From positions 124,001 to 188,000 of the forward strand of contig LT598469.1 in assembly GCA_900074745.1 (NCBI GenBank): 64,000 nt of DNA, given 5' to 3'. The DNA comes from Lachancea mirantina. Taxonomy: Eukaryota; Ascomycota; Saccharomycetes; Saccharomycetales; Saccharomycetaceae. The position numbers and the translations under genes are program-made. Each line of letters opens with the position of its first letter. Position 1 is the first letter of the stretch. The notes beneath the pieces are model-generated. The model searched no databases. It was not told the DNA's origin and saw only the letters and a program-made list of their open reading frames with translations. This document shows positions 36,002-45,173 of this stretch, in pieces.

Positions 36002-38590
36002 TTATAAACCCAAGTAGGTCTCTGACTCTTTAACGTCACTTTTGCCCGCCTCCAAGGAATTTAGATACTGCAGGATATTTTTAATGATACGATCGTTGAT
36101 ACTGACGTCTCCAGCCGCCGTTTCCTGTAGTATGGTCCCTTCCTTTATCTTGGCCTCGATATGCCTTCTTGCCCGATTCGCCAAACTGTATTTTGGGTCA
36201 TTGCCTCGGACGACCAAGTTTTGCTCGAGTCTGTCACGCTCCAAAGCGATATACTCGCGCTTCAAACCCAAATCGATATACCTCATCAGTTTAGCATTGC
36301 TTGACACTCCGTGAACTTGGCTCATGTATTTGAGAATAGCGGGCAAAAATGCCCAGTCTCGACTGGCTATTATCGTTTTTATAATCAAATGGTAAAATCC
36401 CATGTCCGGCAATATATTGTCTTCTTCCACCATGCATTTGAACAAAAATCTGACAGTGAAGCTCGGATGAACCTGAGTAGCATTCCTGATGTCATTTATT
36501 CTGTAACGCCAACCGGCGGCGTTTGAGCTATTTCCTTCAATACCAAATCTGTCTCCGAATACTATATGATACGCATGCAAGCAGCGCCAAATTTCCTTGT
36601 ACAGCGCTAAATTAATATTGCGTCTCTCGAAAAACGATTTCAAGCCCTTGTCAACGTGCGGCAATTCAAATTTGGCTAGTTTCGAGTCTATAAGCGGATT
36701 TACAATTGCTGAGCAATTGTTAAAGTCATAAACGGTGCGATAAAACCTGAGAAGCGACGTTAGGAAAACAGCATTGTAGAAAATATCAAACGCATGCATG
36801 CGGTCCAATAAAGACTTGACTTTGCCGAACAATTCTTCTAAAGCTTTGCCCTTTCTATCCTTCGTAAGGTCCGCATAATAGTTGAAAAATACTGCGTAAT
36901 GATGCGCATTTGCTTGTTGGCTTGAAGAGCCATTACTCCGTGAAGTCGCTTGTTCCATATGCTCAAGGATCTTAAGCGCTTTCTCTTCCTTTCCTTGTCG
37001 GAGCAAAACATCTAAAATGCCACGAAGCTTTTTCGATTTGTCGGGTTCGGTAAGAGGTGAGAACCAAGTCCTAGTTATGAATTCTTCGACAGTATTAACC
37101 AAAGTAGGATTAGATGAAAGGGAAACCACGCTGTCAAAAAGTAAGTGATTGAAATTATTTTTGACCGCTGCAGCATTTTTATCATTCACCAAAGCATCAA
37201 AATGTTCCTTCAGCTTAGCTAGGTGAACGTCACAGTCGCTTTTAGACATATGAGGTTTGATTTCCTGTTTAAAGATTTCGAAATCTCTCAATAGAAAGAG
37301 TTTCAGCTTCATAACGAGAGACACTTGGGCTTCATTCTGGAAACCTGGCATTTCGATAAGTTGAGCCAGAAGTTTCAATCCACTATCTATCCTTTTACGA
37401 TGCAAATGGTATTGTATAATGGCAATAAAATCATTGAAAGATGGTGGGTTCTTCTCATTTAAAAAAGCATTTGCATCTTCTTCATTTTCGAAATCCCTGC
37501 TTCTCGATGCTTGCATCGCGTCTTGATCTTCATTGGTAATGCCGCAAAGTCGAACAATTTTGATAAAAAGTTGCGTCAGCTTTTCTGCTCCAGAGTAGTC
37601 TCTCACATATAGTTTTCTCCTAATTCCAAGACGTAGAACCTTAGGACTGATGTAATCGGAGCCAAACTGCCTTTCCGTGAGTTCAAAAAGTCTATCAAAC
37701 TGCTGCAGGTGATTAGCTCGCAAATGGACCATCATACCCATTTCAAACCACCAACGCTGATGCACCCTTGGGCAATTGGTTTGGAAAAGACTTAGCGCCT
37801 CTTTGTAGATACCATAATAAACGAGAGCGTCAATGTAGAAGGATTCGTTCACAGGGTCCATTCTCAACGTTTTAAGAGAATAAAGCAAATGACCTGACAG
37901 AAAAATCCCCCGCAAGCGATAATCAGAAATTGGGAGAAGCTTAGAAAGCTCGAAAACCTGGACCAATTGCTCTATGCTTACGACGTCAGTTGCCGCAGCG
38001 TTACGTGAGTTGAGATCGGCCAAAATTCGAAAAACGTTTTCCGTGTACGTGAGTAGAGAGTATTTCTCTTGCGACGTATATGCTGCCATTATGTCGCTAG
38101 TGAGCGCTTTTTCCAAATCGTTTTCAGAATCTATTCCGTCACGACCGCTAGTTTTAAAAGAAATCCTCTCGACTTGTTCTGGCGTCATAGAACTGAACCG
38201 TCGAACCTCGCCCTCCATTTCTTTCAAGAGGAAATCAAACACAGCTGCAATTCTGTCCTTTGCGTTCTCATCTGAATTGTTCAATTCTGACTTCAACTTG
38301 TTTAAATTCTTGGCACTTTTCTTGAAAGGGGATTTTGACTCTTCCAAATAATCCAAAAACGCGTTTTCTGCACTGTCCTTGATATTTATCGTCTGAAATC
38401 CAAGTTTTTTCAAATCTCGTAAAACCTTTTCTTGAGATTCTGCTTTGATGTTGATTTCTTTACCATCATTAGCCCGTAAATCATCGTTTTTTGGACGGAA
38501 CTTGGCTACATCTGGCCTTATCCGGGCCCTAGAACCACTAACATGTCGTCCCGTTGACCTCACTACCGATTTCAAAGAGCGTTTCAACAT
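36002..38590 (-). CDS. SOV1: Mitochondrial VAR1-expression factor Sov1
   Basis: 862 residues (898 in S. cerevisiae). The N-terminus is strongly basic and Ser-rich (MLKRSLKSVVRSTGRHVSGSRARIR), fitting a mitochondrial presequence. The rest is helical, PPR-like in pattern, without catalytic motifs. Sov1 is needed for synthesis of the mitochondrial ribosomal protein Var1 and for respiration. The call rests mainly on gene order (YMR066W beside UBX4 and AVO2), length and character, since the family evolves fast. Confidence 0.8.
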   Translation of the reverse strand: MLKRSLKSVVRSTGRHVSGSRARIRPDVAKFRPKNDDLRANDGKEINIKAESQEKVLRDLKKLGFQTINIKDSAENAFLDYLEESKSPFKKSAKNLNKLKSELNNSDENAKDRIAAVFDFLLKEMEGEVRRFSSMTPEQVERISFKTSGRDGIDSENDLEKALTSDIMAAYTSQEKYSLLTYTENVFRILADLNSRNAAATDVVSIEQLVQVFELSKLLPISDYRLRGIFLSGHLLYSLKTLRMDPVNESFYIDALVYYGIYKEALSLFQTNCPRVHQRWWFEMGMMVHLRANHLQQFDRLFELTERQFGSDYISPKVLRLGIRRKLYVRDYSGAEKLTQLFIKIVRLCGITNEDQDAMQASRSRDFENEEDANAFLNEKNPPSFNDFIAIIQYHLHRKRIDSGLKLLAQLIEMPGFQNEAQVSLVMKLKLFLLRDFEIFKQEIKPHMSKSDCDVHLAKLKEHFDALVNDKNAAAVKNNFNHLLFDSVVSLSSNPTLVNTVEEFITRTWFSPLTEPDKSKKLRGILDVLLRQGKEEKALKILEHMEQATSRSNGSSSQQANAHHYAVFFNYYADLTKDRKGKALEELFGKVKSLLDRMHAFDIFYNAVFLTSLLRFYRTVYDFNNCSAIVNPLIDSKLAKFELPHVDKGLKSFFERRNINLALYKEIWRCLHAYHIVFGDRFGIEGNSSNAAGWRYRINDIRNATQVHPSFTVRFLFKCMVEEDNILPDMGFYHLIIKTIIASRDWAFLPAILKYMSQVHGVSSNAKLMRYIDLGLKREYIALERDRLEQNLVVRGNDPKYSLANRARRHIEAKIKEGTILQETAAGDVSINDRIIKNILQYLNSLEAGKSDVKESETYLGL

Positions 38591-38818
38591 AAAAGCCGGG
38601 ATTAAAGCTTGGTAAAGCTAGCGATCCAATAGCTCATCTCATGCACTTTGCCCATGTAATTTTTCAAATTTCGATTTCGTACAGAGGTATATTGATTGAA
38701 ACCGCTGACACTCTAAACCATCACCAGTGCGCTATTGGAAAACGTCTTGATATACAAGCTAAGTTAGTTACTGGAACTGGTATAGATATGTTAAGTTCAT
38801 CCATCAAAGTTTCCATTA

Positions 38819-40174
38819 TTATTTTTTCTTACCGCTCTTAAGACGACCTTCGAAGCCTGCCCTTTTCTTGGACGGGTTTGGACCTTTAAAACCTCTCTTC
38901 ATTTTTTCCCGTGAATTTCTCTTCTTGCCCTTGTTGTCTCTGCGTATTTGTAAATTTTCCTCACGTCTTTTCTGTCTTTCTGAGATTTGGGTCGCAACGT
39001 TCTGCTCCCTATCGCGCCATTCTTGGGCAGACTTTCTCTTTTTGTTCTCTTTGCGCTTCAAGGCCTTACGCAGTAATTTTTCGTCGTCTCTGAATTTTTG
39101 ACCTTCAGCCTGTAGCATTGCTCTTTGCCATTTTTCTTTCTCTTTGGTTTGGATCTGTTCCAGTTCTTCTCTACCTTCAAGCTTGGCTCTTCTCGCTTCG
39201 GCAAGCTTTAAATGCGCTTTTATGTCGTTCTTGGCGGGGCCCTTCTTTTTCCCGCTCTTGCGAAGACGCTGCAGATCTGATGTGGTCCGATCTCCGTCTT
39301 CAAACTCGATGCTTTGGAACATGACGCCCCGAGCAAGGTCTTCGTCGTCCACGGGCTTCCCAGAGGCACCCATGTCGTCGTCGCTGTCGGAATTGGAATC
39401 GCTATCATCGCTATTTTGTTCCTCGTTTTGTTTTTCGTCGTCGGCTCTCTTACGTTTTAAAGCCTGCCTTCTCTTGCGCTGCGCCAAAATGGCGTCTCTT
39501 GACAAAGGCGCTCCATCCGCCTGGCTTCCGGGGGCCTTGCGCTTCTCTTTCATCATGCGCAGTTTTTCCTGCAATTTTTCGCGTAGTCTATCTAGGTTTT
39601 TCTGCTTGTTTTGCTGCACTGCAGCAGGAGCTTCGAGGACGGGCTCAGCAGGGGGATTGGCAGGCGCTGTGGCGGGCTCCTCTGCGCGCACTTCGTTGCC
39701 CTCGTCGTCAAAGATAAAATCGAGACTCTCAACTTCATCGCCGCTGTGAGATGCGTCCGGCTCGGGAGCGCCGGCTTCAGCAGCGCCGGCTCCAGCAGCG
39801 CCCGCCTCAGCAGCGCCCGAAGAGCCCTCAGAGCTCTCGCGCTGCGGGCTGGACTCCAGGCCGGACTCCAAGCCAGATTCGCCATCGCTTTCCCTGGCGT
39901 CTGCGCGTGCACGCGCGGCCCCGGGCAAAACTACCGGTTTGGCGGTCTTTTCACGCATTTTCATGACCTCCAGCGCAGACGCGGACTCCTGATTCTGCTG
40001 CGCCGGGTCGAGCTTACGCCGTTTATCGCGCTTGGCATCCGCTTTCGACTTTTTCCTGGCTTTCCATTGCTCCTGCGTCTTGTCGTCGTAGTAGTATTTT
40101 GCAGGTATAAGCGAGAGCAGACCCTCGAAAGCATTGGAATTAAGCTTCACGCGCTCTTCCAGACTGTTACTCAT
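38819..40174 (-). CDS. RRP14: Nucleolar ribosome-biogenesis factor Rrp14 (SURF6 family)
   Basis: 451 residues. The N-terminal block MSNSLEERVKLNSNAFEGLL and LIPAKYYYDDKTQEQWKARKK is diagnostic of Rrp14. The SURF6 domain fills the C-terminal half (MFQSIEFEDGD, RRAKLEGREELEQIQTKEKEKW) and ends in a Lys/Arg-rich tail, GRLKSGKKK. Between them is a low-complexity Ala/Gly/Glu/Ser segment encoded by short tandem repeats. It acts in pre-rRNA processing for both subunits. It is divergent from TEF4, as in YKL082C/YKL081W. Its promoter has PAC and RRPE. Confidence 0.96.
   Translation of the reverse strand: MSNSLEERVKLNSNAFEGLLSLIPAKYYYDDKTQEQWKARKKSKADAKRDKRRKLDPAQQNQESASALEVMKMREKTAKPVVLPGAARARADARESDGESGLESGLESSPQRESSEGSSGAAEAGAAGAGAAEAGAPEPDASHSGDEVESLDFIFDDEGNEVRAEEPATAPANPPAEPVLEAPAAVQQNKQKNLDRLREKLQEKLRMMKEKRKAPGSQADGAPLSRDAILAQRKRRQALKRKRADDEKQNEEQNSDDSDSNSDSDDDMGASGKPVDDEDLARGVMFQSIEFEDGDRTTSDLQRLRKSGKKKGPAKNDIKAHLKLAEARRAKLEGREELEQIQTKEKEKWQRAMLQAEGQKFRDDEKLLRKALKRKENKKRKSAQEWRDREQNVATQISERQKRREENLQIRRDNKGKKRNSREKMKRGFKGPNPSKKRAGFEGRLKSGKKK
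39768..39819 (+). repeat. 15-bp minisatellite within RRP14
   Basis: Three and a half copies of a 15-bp unit (GCGCCGGCTTCAGCA and close variants), encoding the Ala/Gly/Glu-rich spacer of Rrp14. A second run, with three ~12-bp units, at ~39848-39880 encodes the ESGLESGLES stretch. Both keep frame and probably vary in copy number. Confidence 0.75.
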
Positions 40175-40250
40175 GGATCGGGTGCCGAAGACCAGTCGTA
40201 GTTCGAGTCGCTTAGTCCTGGGATGCTCTTGTCGACCGCCTGGGACCGAT

Positions 40251-40270
40251 GCTCATCGCCTAAAATTTTT
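40251..40270 (-). promoter_or_regulatory. PAC and RRPE elements of RRP14
   Basis: GCTCATCGC (40251-40259) is the reverse complement of the PAC core GCGATGAGC, directly followed by AAAATTTTT (40262-40270), the RRPE core. They sit 77-96 bp before the RRP14 ATG. The pair marks ribosome-biogenesis genes bound by Dot6/Tod6 and Stb3. Confidence 0.75.
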
Positions 40271-40437
40271 CTCTTCGTAGGTGAAGAGCTAGAAACCGAA
40301 AAGAAACCAAACGGCAGAGGAGACGAAAAGAAGGTGAAACGCGTAGGAGGTGTACCGCGATGCGGCGGAGAAGAGCAGTGCGGAGTAGTGCCGACCGAGG
40401 AACTTGCCGTTTAAGCCAGGTGGCTCCAGGAGCGACA

Positions 40438-40873
40438 GTCACGTGACCTAATATAATTTCGTAAAAAGGTATGAAAGCACGTGACCAGACCCCCCAATCT
40501 ACCGCGGGTTTCTGTCACTTTCGTCTCGCGCAGCTCGGCGGGCCCCGGCGCCAGTGCTTAGAGCACCGCCACCGGATCCGCAGGCCCTGGTGGTTTGAAA
40601 GAGTGGCTGCTGGGCGGCTGTCGCTGCGTACGGACTGTGCTCAGTCCAGGACGAGATGATGGAACACGTGACCGCTGTGCCAGTTTTCATCTAGCTAGCT
40701 GTGTGTGAAGGAGAGATGCGTTGAGCCCTCCCATAGAGAGCGTCCTCCGTTCGGAGTTGTTTCTGGTCTCGGCTTGCGCTGTCGCATATGATGCAATACC
40801 CATTTCTACTCATCCGTACATAGTTACACCACCGCATCATATGATACGATAAAACCGGGTAATGGCACGTGAC
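40438..40873. promoter_or_regulatory. Four CACGTGAC motifs between RRP14 and TEF4
   Basis: CACGTGAC occurs at 40440-40447 (inside the palindrome GTCACGTGAC), 40478-40485, 40665-40672 and 40866-40873, all in the same orientation. This is the Cbf1-type E-box with its preferred flank. The clustering is seen; the link to either gene is inferred. Confidence 0.55.
40810..40821 (+). promoter_or_regulatory. Rap1 (UAS-RPG) like site before TEF4
   Basis: TCATCCGTACAT differs at one base from the classic ACATCCGTACAT Rap1 box of ribosomal-protein and elongation-factor promoters. It lies ~400 bp before the TEF4 ATG. Confidence 0.5.
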
Positions 40874-41219
40874 CGGCTCTCGGCCCAATTCTCAGCATAT
40901 CACCAATTTCCGCAACGTACAAGAAGTGTTAACCCGCAGACGCACTGCTCTGTGTTGCTTTGCTTGGTCGACATTTCAATGTGCACTCAGCGTGGCAAAC
41001 CGACCCGCTTTCTCTCTCAAAACCCAGCTTGGGCCCTACAGGTGCTATTAGGCGAGTCCAAAGACCGGGTAACCCCCTCGAGCCCACGCGCGTCCAACAG
41101 ATAAATTTTCACTTATAAGAACCACGCGATGGGCGCGATGAGCACGGTGCTCTTAGCACACGCGATCGCAGTGACCAAGCCTGTGTCGAACCCCTTCAAC
41201 AAACTCGTTATTCGTCAGA

Positions 41220-42670
41220 ATGTCGCAAGGAAAACTTATCGTGAAGCCTTTAGGCAGATCCGTGGTTCCAAATGCGCTCGCTAGCCATTTCAAGCTCGAC
41301 ATTGAAACCATCGACAAAGACGAGTTCCCAAACTTTGAACAAAAATTCCCTCTGAACCAGGTGCCTGTTTTTATCGGACGCAATGGGTTCAAACTCACCG
41401 AGGCCATTGCCATCATCGTTTACTGTATGCTTTTTATTCTTTTTTTTTGCGCTCGCACGCGCACCACCGCTCTGTGCGCCATTGCATGATGAGAAATCTT
41501 TTTATTATGAACAGTTATCCCTGTCTGAATGGGGTGTGGTACCCCGCAGCGTGTCGATACAAACTTACTCTGAGCCAATGGATTACAGAGCGCGTGCGTT
41601 TGCGCGTGTGTCTTCCGATGTTTTACTAACCTTGTCTAGTGACCAACCTCATTGAAGATGAAAAGACCAAGTCCGTCTTGCTCGGTGCTAACGCCGAGGA
41701 GCAAGCCCAGGTCTTGAGACAGCTTTCTTTCACCAACTCGGAATTGATCGACACTTTCGCAAAGTTCGCTCTCATCTTAATCGGCAAAGCTCCGTTCAAC
41801 AAGAAATTGCTTGACGAAGGCGTCGCTGCGTTCCAAAAGCGCGTCGCTGTTCTCGAGGACAGACTTTCCGAGTACACTTACTTGGCCACTGAGTCCGTTA
41901 CCGTTGCAGACCTTTTCGCCGCTGCTTTCTTTGCGCTTCTTTTCACTATGGTGTACGGCAAGGACTACACCGACAAGCACCCAAAGCTCATGAGATGGTT
42001 CAACACCGTAATTGCGCACCCAATCTTGGCTCCTTTCATCAACAAGTCCGCCTTTTTGGAGAAATCAGTTGAAGCGGCCCCCCCAAAGAAGGAAAAGCCT
42101 GCGAAGCAAGCTAAGAAGGAGACCCCAGCTCCAAAGGCCGCTGAAAAGCCTGCCGAGCAACCTGCCGAGCAACAAAAGAAGCCAAAGCACCCACTCGAGG
42201 CCTTGGGCAAACCAACTTTCGTGCTTGACGACTGGAAGAGAAAATACTCCAACGAGGACACCAGACCCGTTGCCTTGCCTTGGTTCTGGGACCACTACAA
42301 CCCTGAGGAATACTCCATCTGGAAAGTCGACTACAAGTACAACGACGAGTTGACCTTGACCTTCATGTCCAACAACTTGGTCGGTGGGTTCTTCAACAGA
42401 CTAACCGGCTCCATCAAGTACATGTTCGGCTGTCTAGTTGTCTACGGTGAAAACAACAACAACGGTATCGTTGGTGCCGTCATGGTTAGAGGCCAAGACG
42501 CGGTTCCCGCGTTCAACGTGGCTCCTGACTGGGAATCTTACGAGTTCAGCAAGTTGGACCCAACCAAAGAAGAAGACAAAGAGTTCATCAACAACATGTG
42601 GGCTTGGGACAAGCCCGTTGTCGTCAACGGTGAATCCAGAGAAATTGCCGATGGTAAGGTCTTGAAATAA
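41220..42670 (+). CDS. TEF4: Translation elongation factor eEF1B gamma (Tef4/Cam1), one intron
   Basis: Two exons, 41220-41424 and 41640-42670, give 411 residues (412 in S. cerevisiae Tef4). The junction codon is TTG, reading ...AIIVYLTNLIEDE. Residues ~1-200 are a GST-like fold; a Lys/Ala/Pro-rich linker follows (PPKKEKPAKQAKKE); the C-terminal EF1G domain is nearly invariant (HPLEALGKPTFVLDDWKRKY, FMSNNLVGGFFNRL, GENNNNGIVGAVMVRGQD). It anchors the eEF1A nucleotide-exchange complex. Codons are strongly biased. S. cerevisiae CAM1 is a second related gene, but the intron, its snoRNA and RRP14/VMA5 as neighbours identify the TEF4 locus. Confidence 0.97.
41425..41639 (+). other. Spliceosomal intron of TEF4
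   Basis: 215 nt: 5' splice site GTATGC, canonical branch point TACTAAC at 41624-41630, acceptor CTTGTCTAG ending at 41639. It carries the snR38-like snoRNA, as the TEF4 intron does in S. cerevisiae. Confidence 0.95.
41480..41579 (+). ncRNA. SNR38: C/D box snoRNA snR38 in the TEF4 intron
   Basis: C box ATGATGA at 41486-41492, D' box CTGA at 41525-41528, D box CTGA at 41570-41573. CATTG before the C box and CAATG after the D box can pair as the terminal stem. The 13 bases before the D' box, CAGTTATCCCTGT, are complementary to the universally conserved LSU rRNA stretch ACAGGGATAACTG. The fifth base upstream of D' pairs with a G, fitting the known snR38 target G2815. The ends are approximate. 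Confidence 0.85.
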
Positions 42671-43022
42671 ACCAACTGAGCCAAATAATCCAATTCTTAC
42701 TTGATTTTTGACGCTTTTCCCGCGTTTTAAACGCTGCTACGACCATATCTATTACTATTTCAACTACGACTTGTGCCTACCATTAGTGTCTTGAAAGTCG
42801 AGCTGTTAATGGTCTAATACTTATATAAATGTGTTATAAACTGATTGAATGACGATCCACCGATCCAGCTTCCGTTTCGTAGGAAGTCACATTTGGGTTG
42901 TAAAATTTGGCCAAAGTTGAAATACTTCAAAGGGGTCCACGCTGAAAATCAAATATCAACATTTTGGTAAGAAGGTATTAGATTTGGTGTCGACCAGATA
43001 GACCAGATAGTCCTTAGAATTG
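42671..43022. other. TEF4-VMA5 intergenic region
   Basis: 352 bp holding the TEF4 3' flank and VMA5 promoter, including GACCAGATA repeated in tandem near 42997-43013. Nothing else stands out. Confidence 0.5.
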
Positions 43023-44201
43023 ATGGCAACAACGTTACATACGGCAAGGGAGTTCCTGCTTTTGTCTTTGCCTTTGAACGCGAGACCTGCGGTCGCGCAG
43101 AGCAAAGACACCGAAACCTGGCTTCAAAATGGGCTCATCGAGGGCAAAGCGTTCGTATCGAAGTTTGAGATCCCCGAGTTTAAGATTGGGTCCTTGGACA
43201 CATTGGTGCAGCAATCCGAGGAATTGAGTAAAATCGACTCCCAAGTGGGTACTTCGATAGGGAAGATTAGTGAGATTTTGGCGAGTTTGAGCGAATCGCA
43301 GACAAACGCGTATAAGACGGTTTCGGTGCAAAACGTGCCCATTCCGGAGTACCTGGAACATTTCCAATGGCAGACACGCAAGTTTAAGCTTGACAAGTCT
43401 ATTAAAGAGCTTATAAGTGACATTTCGGAAGAATCGTTCCAGTTGGACGCAGACGTAAGAGCTACCAGTACGGACTACAGTAACGCTAAGACCAATCTTG
43501 CCGCTGCTGAGAGGAAAAAAACTGGTGATCTTTCCGTGCGGTCGCTGCACGATATAGTCAAACCCGAGGATTTCATTTTGAACTCCGAGTACCTGACGAC
43601 GGTGTTAGTTGCAGTGCCTCAATCTCTGAAGGAAGATTTTTGCAAAACCTACGAAACGCTCGCTAAGAACGTGGTGCCTAGTTCTGCGTCTGTTCTTAAG
43701 GAAGACGACGAGTACGCCCTCTACAATGTGCACATGTTCAAGAAGTCCGTGAACCAGTTTGTTTCTGCGTGCAGAGAGAAAAGATACGTTCCACGTGAGT
43801 TCAACTACTCGGAGGAACTCATCGATCAGTTGAAGAAAGAGCACGATTCCGCGGCTAGCCTTGAGCACTCTTTGCGGGTTCAACTCGTACGTCTTGCCAA
43901 GACCGCTTACTCGGACGTGTTCATTAATTGGTTCCACGTCAAGGCGCTGCGCGTTTTCGTGGAGAGTGTGCTGCGGTACGGACTTCCTCCTCACTTCAAC
44001 ACCAAGATTATTGCCGTGCCTCCAAAGAACTTGTCCAAATGCAAGACCGAGCTCGTGAAGGAGTTCGGCTATTTGGGCGGAAACGCGTTCTCGAAAGACA
44101 AGAGCGGCAAGATTAAGCAGAATGACGCTTCTCTCCACGAGTACGCAGCGATTGTCGATACAGACTATGAGCCTTTTGTCATGTACACCATCGAGCTGTG
44201 A
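43023..44201 (+). CDS. VMA5: Vacuolar ATPase V1 subunit C, Vma5
   Basis: 392 residues, the same length as in S. cerevisiae. Highly conserved blocks include FKIGSLDTLVQQSEELSKID, YLEHFQWQTRKFKLDKSIK, AAERKKTGDLSVRSLHDIV, VPREFNYSEELIDQLKKEHD and RYGLPPHFNTKIIAVPPKNL. Subunit C is the removable peripheral-stalk link whose release disassembles V1 from V0 on glucose loss. Two ATGs are adjacent (43020, 43023); the second gives the family start MATTL. It follows TEF4 as YKL080W follows YKL081W. Confidence 0.97.
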   Translation: MATTLHTAREFLLLSLPLNARPAVAQSKDTETWLQNGLIEGKAFVSKFEIPEFKIGSLDTLVQQSEELSKIDSQVGTSIGKISEILASLSESQTNAYKTVSVQNVPIPEYLEHFQWQTRKFKLDKSIKELISDISEESFQLDADVRATSTDYSNAKTNLAAAERKKTGDLSVRSLHDIVKPEDFILNSEYLTTVLVAVPQSLKEDFCKTYETLAKNVVPSSASVLKEDDEYALYNVHMFKKSVNQFVSACREKRYVPREFNYSEELIDQLKKEHDSAASLEHSLRVQLVRLAKTAYSDVFINWFHVKALRVFVESVLRYGLPPHFNTKIIAVPPKNLSKCKTELVKEFGYLGGNAFSKDKSGKIKQNDASLHEYAAIVDTDYEPFVMYTIEL

Positions 44202-45173
44202 GACATGCAAAGCCAGTTAGCTTGGACCTACCTCGAATAGATTAGTTCAATAGATAAAAATGAGAGAAAGACTGCTGCTAATGAAATGTTCCAACACTGG
44301 CTTGAAGACCATGATGGTCCGAAAAATCACGTGCTGCTTCTAGAATTGTTGCGCCCGGGTAAGGAACACCACTCCCAGAGGGACAGTTTGGCAAGCTTAG
44401 GCGCGAGGTTTTCGATTTTGCATGAAAGAAGTGCAGCTGTTGTGCAATGGTCTATAGACAAATATCGTTTTGAAATTCACCAGGTAACTTTAAGTCCGGG
44501 ATCCAGGTCGAGGTATATATTCCCACGGGCACGTGACTGTAAACGAGATTTTCAAAAGGTAAGCAAAAGAGAGAGCGCCCCTGTGTAAGCAGAAAACGTA
44601 ACGCGCGGGGAATCTCATAGAACGGCAAATGGAGGTCGCCATGAAGTACCCCACTGTCAACTCTCAGTTTCTAGCGTCAATTTTCTCTTCTACTTTGCAC
44701 TCCCAAATTCCCATTACCAACTCCTACACCCACACCCCCGCTAGGCGCTTACATTCTCTCCTTCCATACTGGGTAGCATGGCTTCCCAATTCGGCTAAGG
44801 GTCTTCCTTCCATATGCAGACTTCACCTTCCGGCTCGGAAAAACTTGGCAAATTGTGACACAAAAGAAAAGATAAAATCCGGCGGGAAAAGAAAAGAAAA
44901 CCCCAAACACGCCATTAGTCCGAAGTAACTCTTGACGGACTCGGAACAATAAGCGATGCCAAAAGAAAATTTTCGGAAACTATCTCCCCACTGAAATTTT
45001 TCTTTTAGGCGCATATATATTTGGAGTCATACTAGTTTTGAGATGAGCTAGAAACATAGAAGCTGAACAAGTTTGAAGTATAGATCAAAGTTACTCTGAT
45101 AGACTCTCAGTAGTAACCCATACAGACACTTTTATACATCAAGAATACTCTACTTTAGGATCCTCCAACAGTG
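44202..45173. other. VMA5-PEX21 spacer spanning a change of ancestral gene block
   Basis: 0.97 kb with no supportable gene. Synteny switches here from the YKL080s block to the YHR160C/YGR239C block. CACGTG occurs at 44328-44333 and 44530-44535. The frame at 44286-44588 (100 codons) has no family-like features. Confidence 0.55.

Larger units (their letters stand above)
40175..41219. other. RRP14-TEF4 divergent promoter region
   Basis: 1.05 kb between two divergent translation-related genes. It holds the PAC/RRPE pair for RRP14, four CACGTGAC words, and a Rap1-like site about 400 bp before TEF4. Small frames here resemble no protein. Confidence 0.65.

Noticed and set aside
44286-44588. 100-codon frame after VMA5
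   Set aside because: No family-like pattern and no gene known at this position in either ancestral block.
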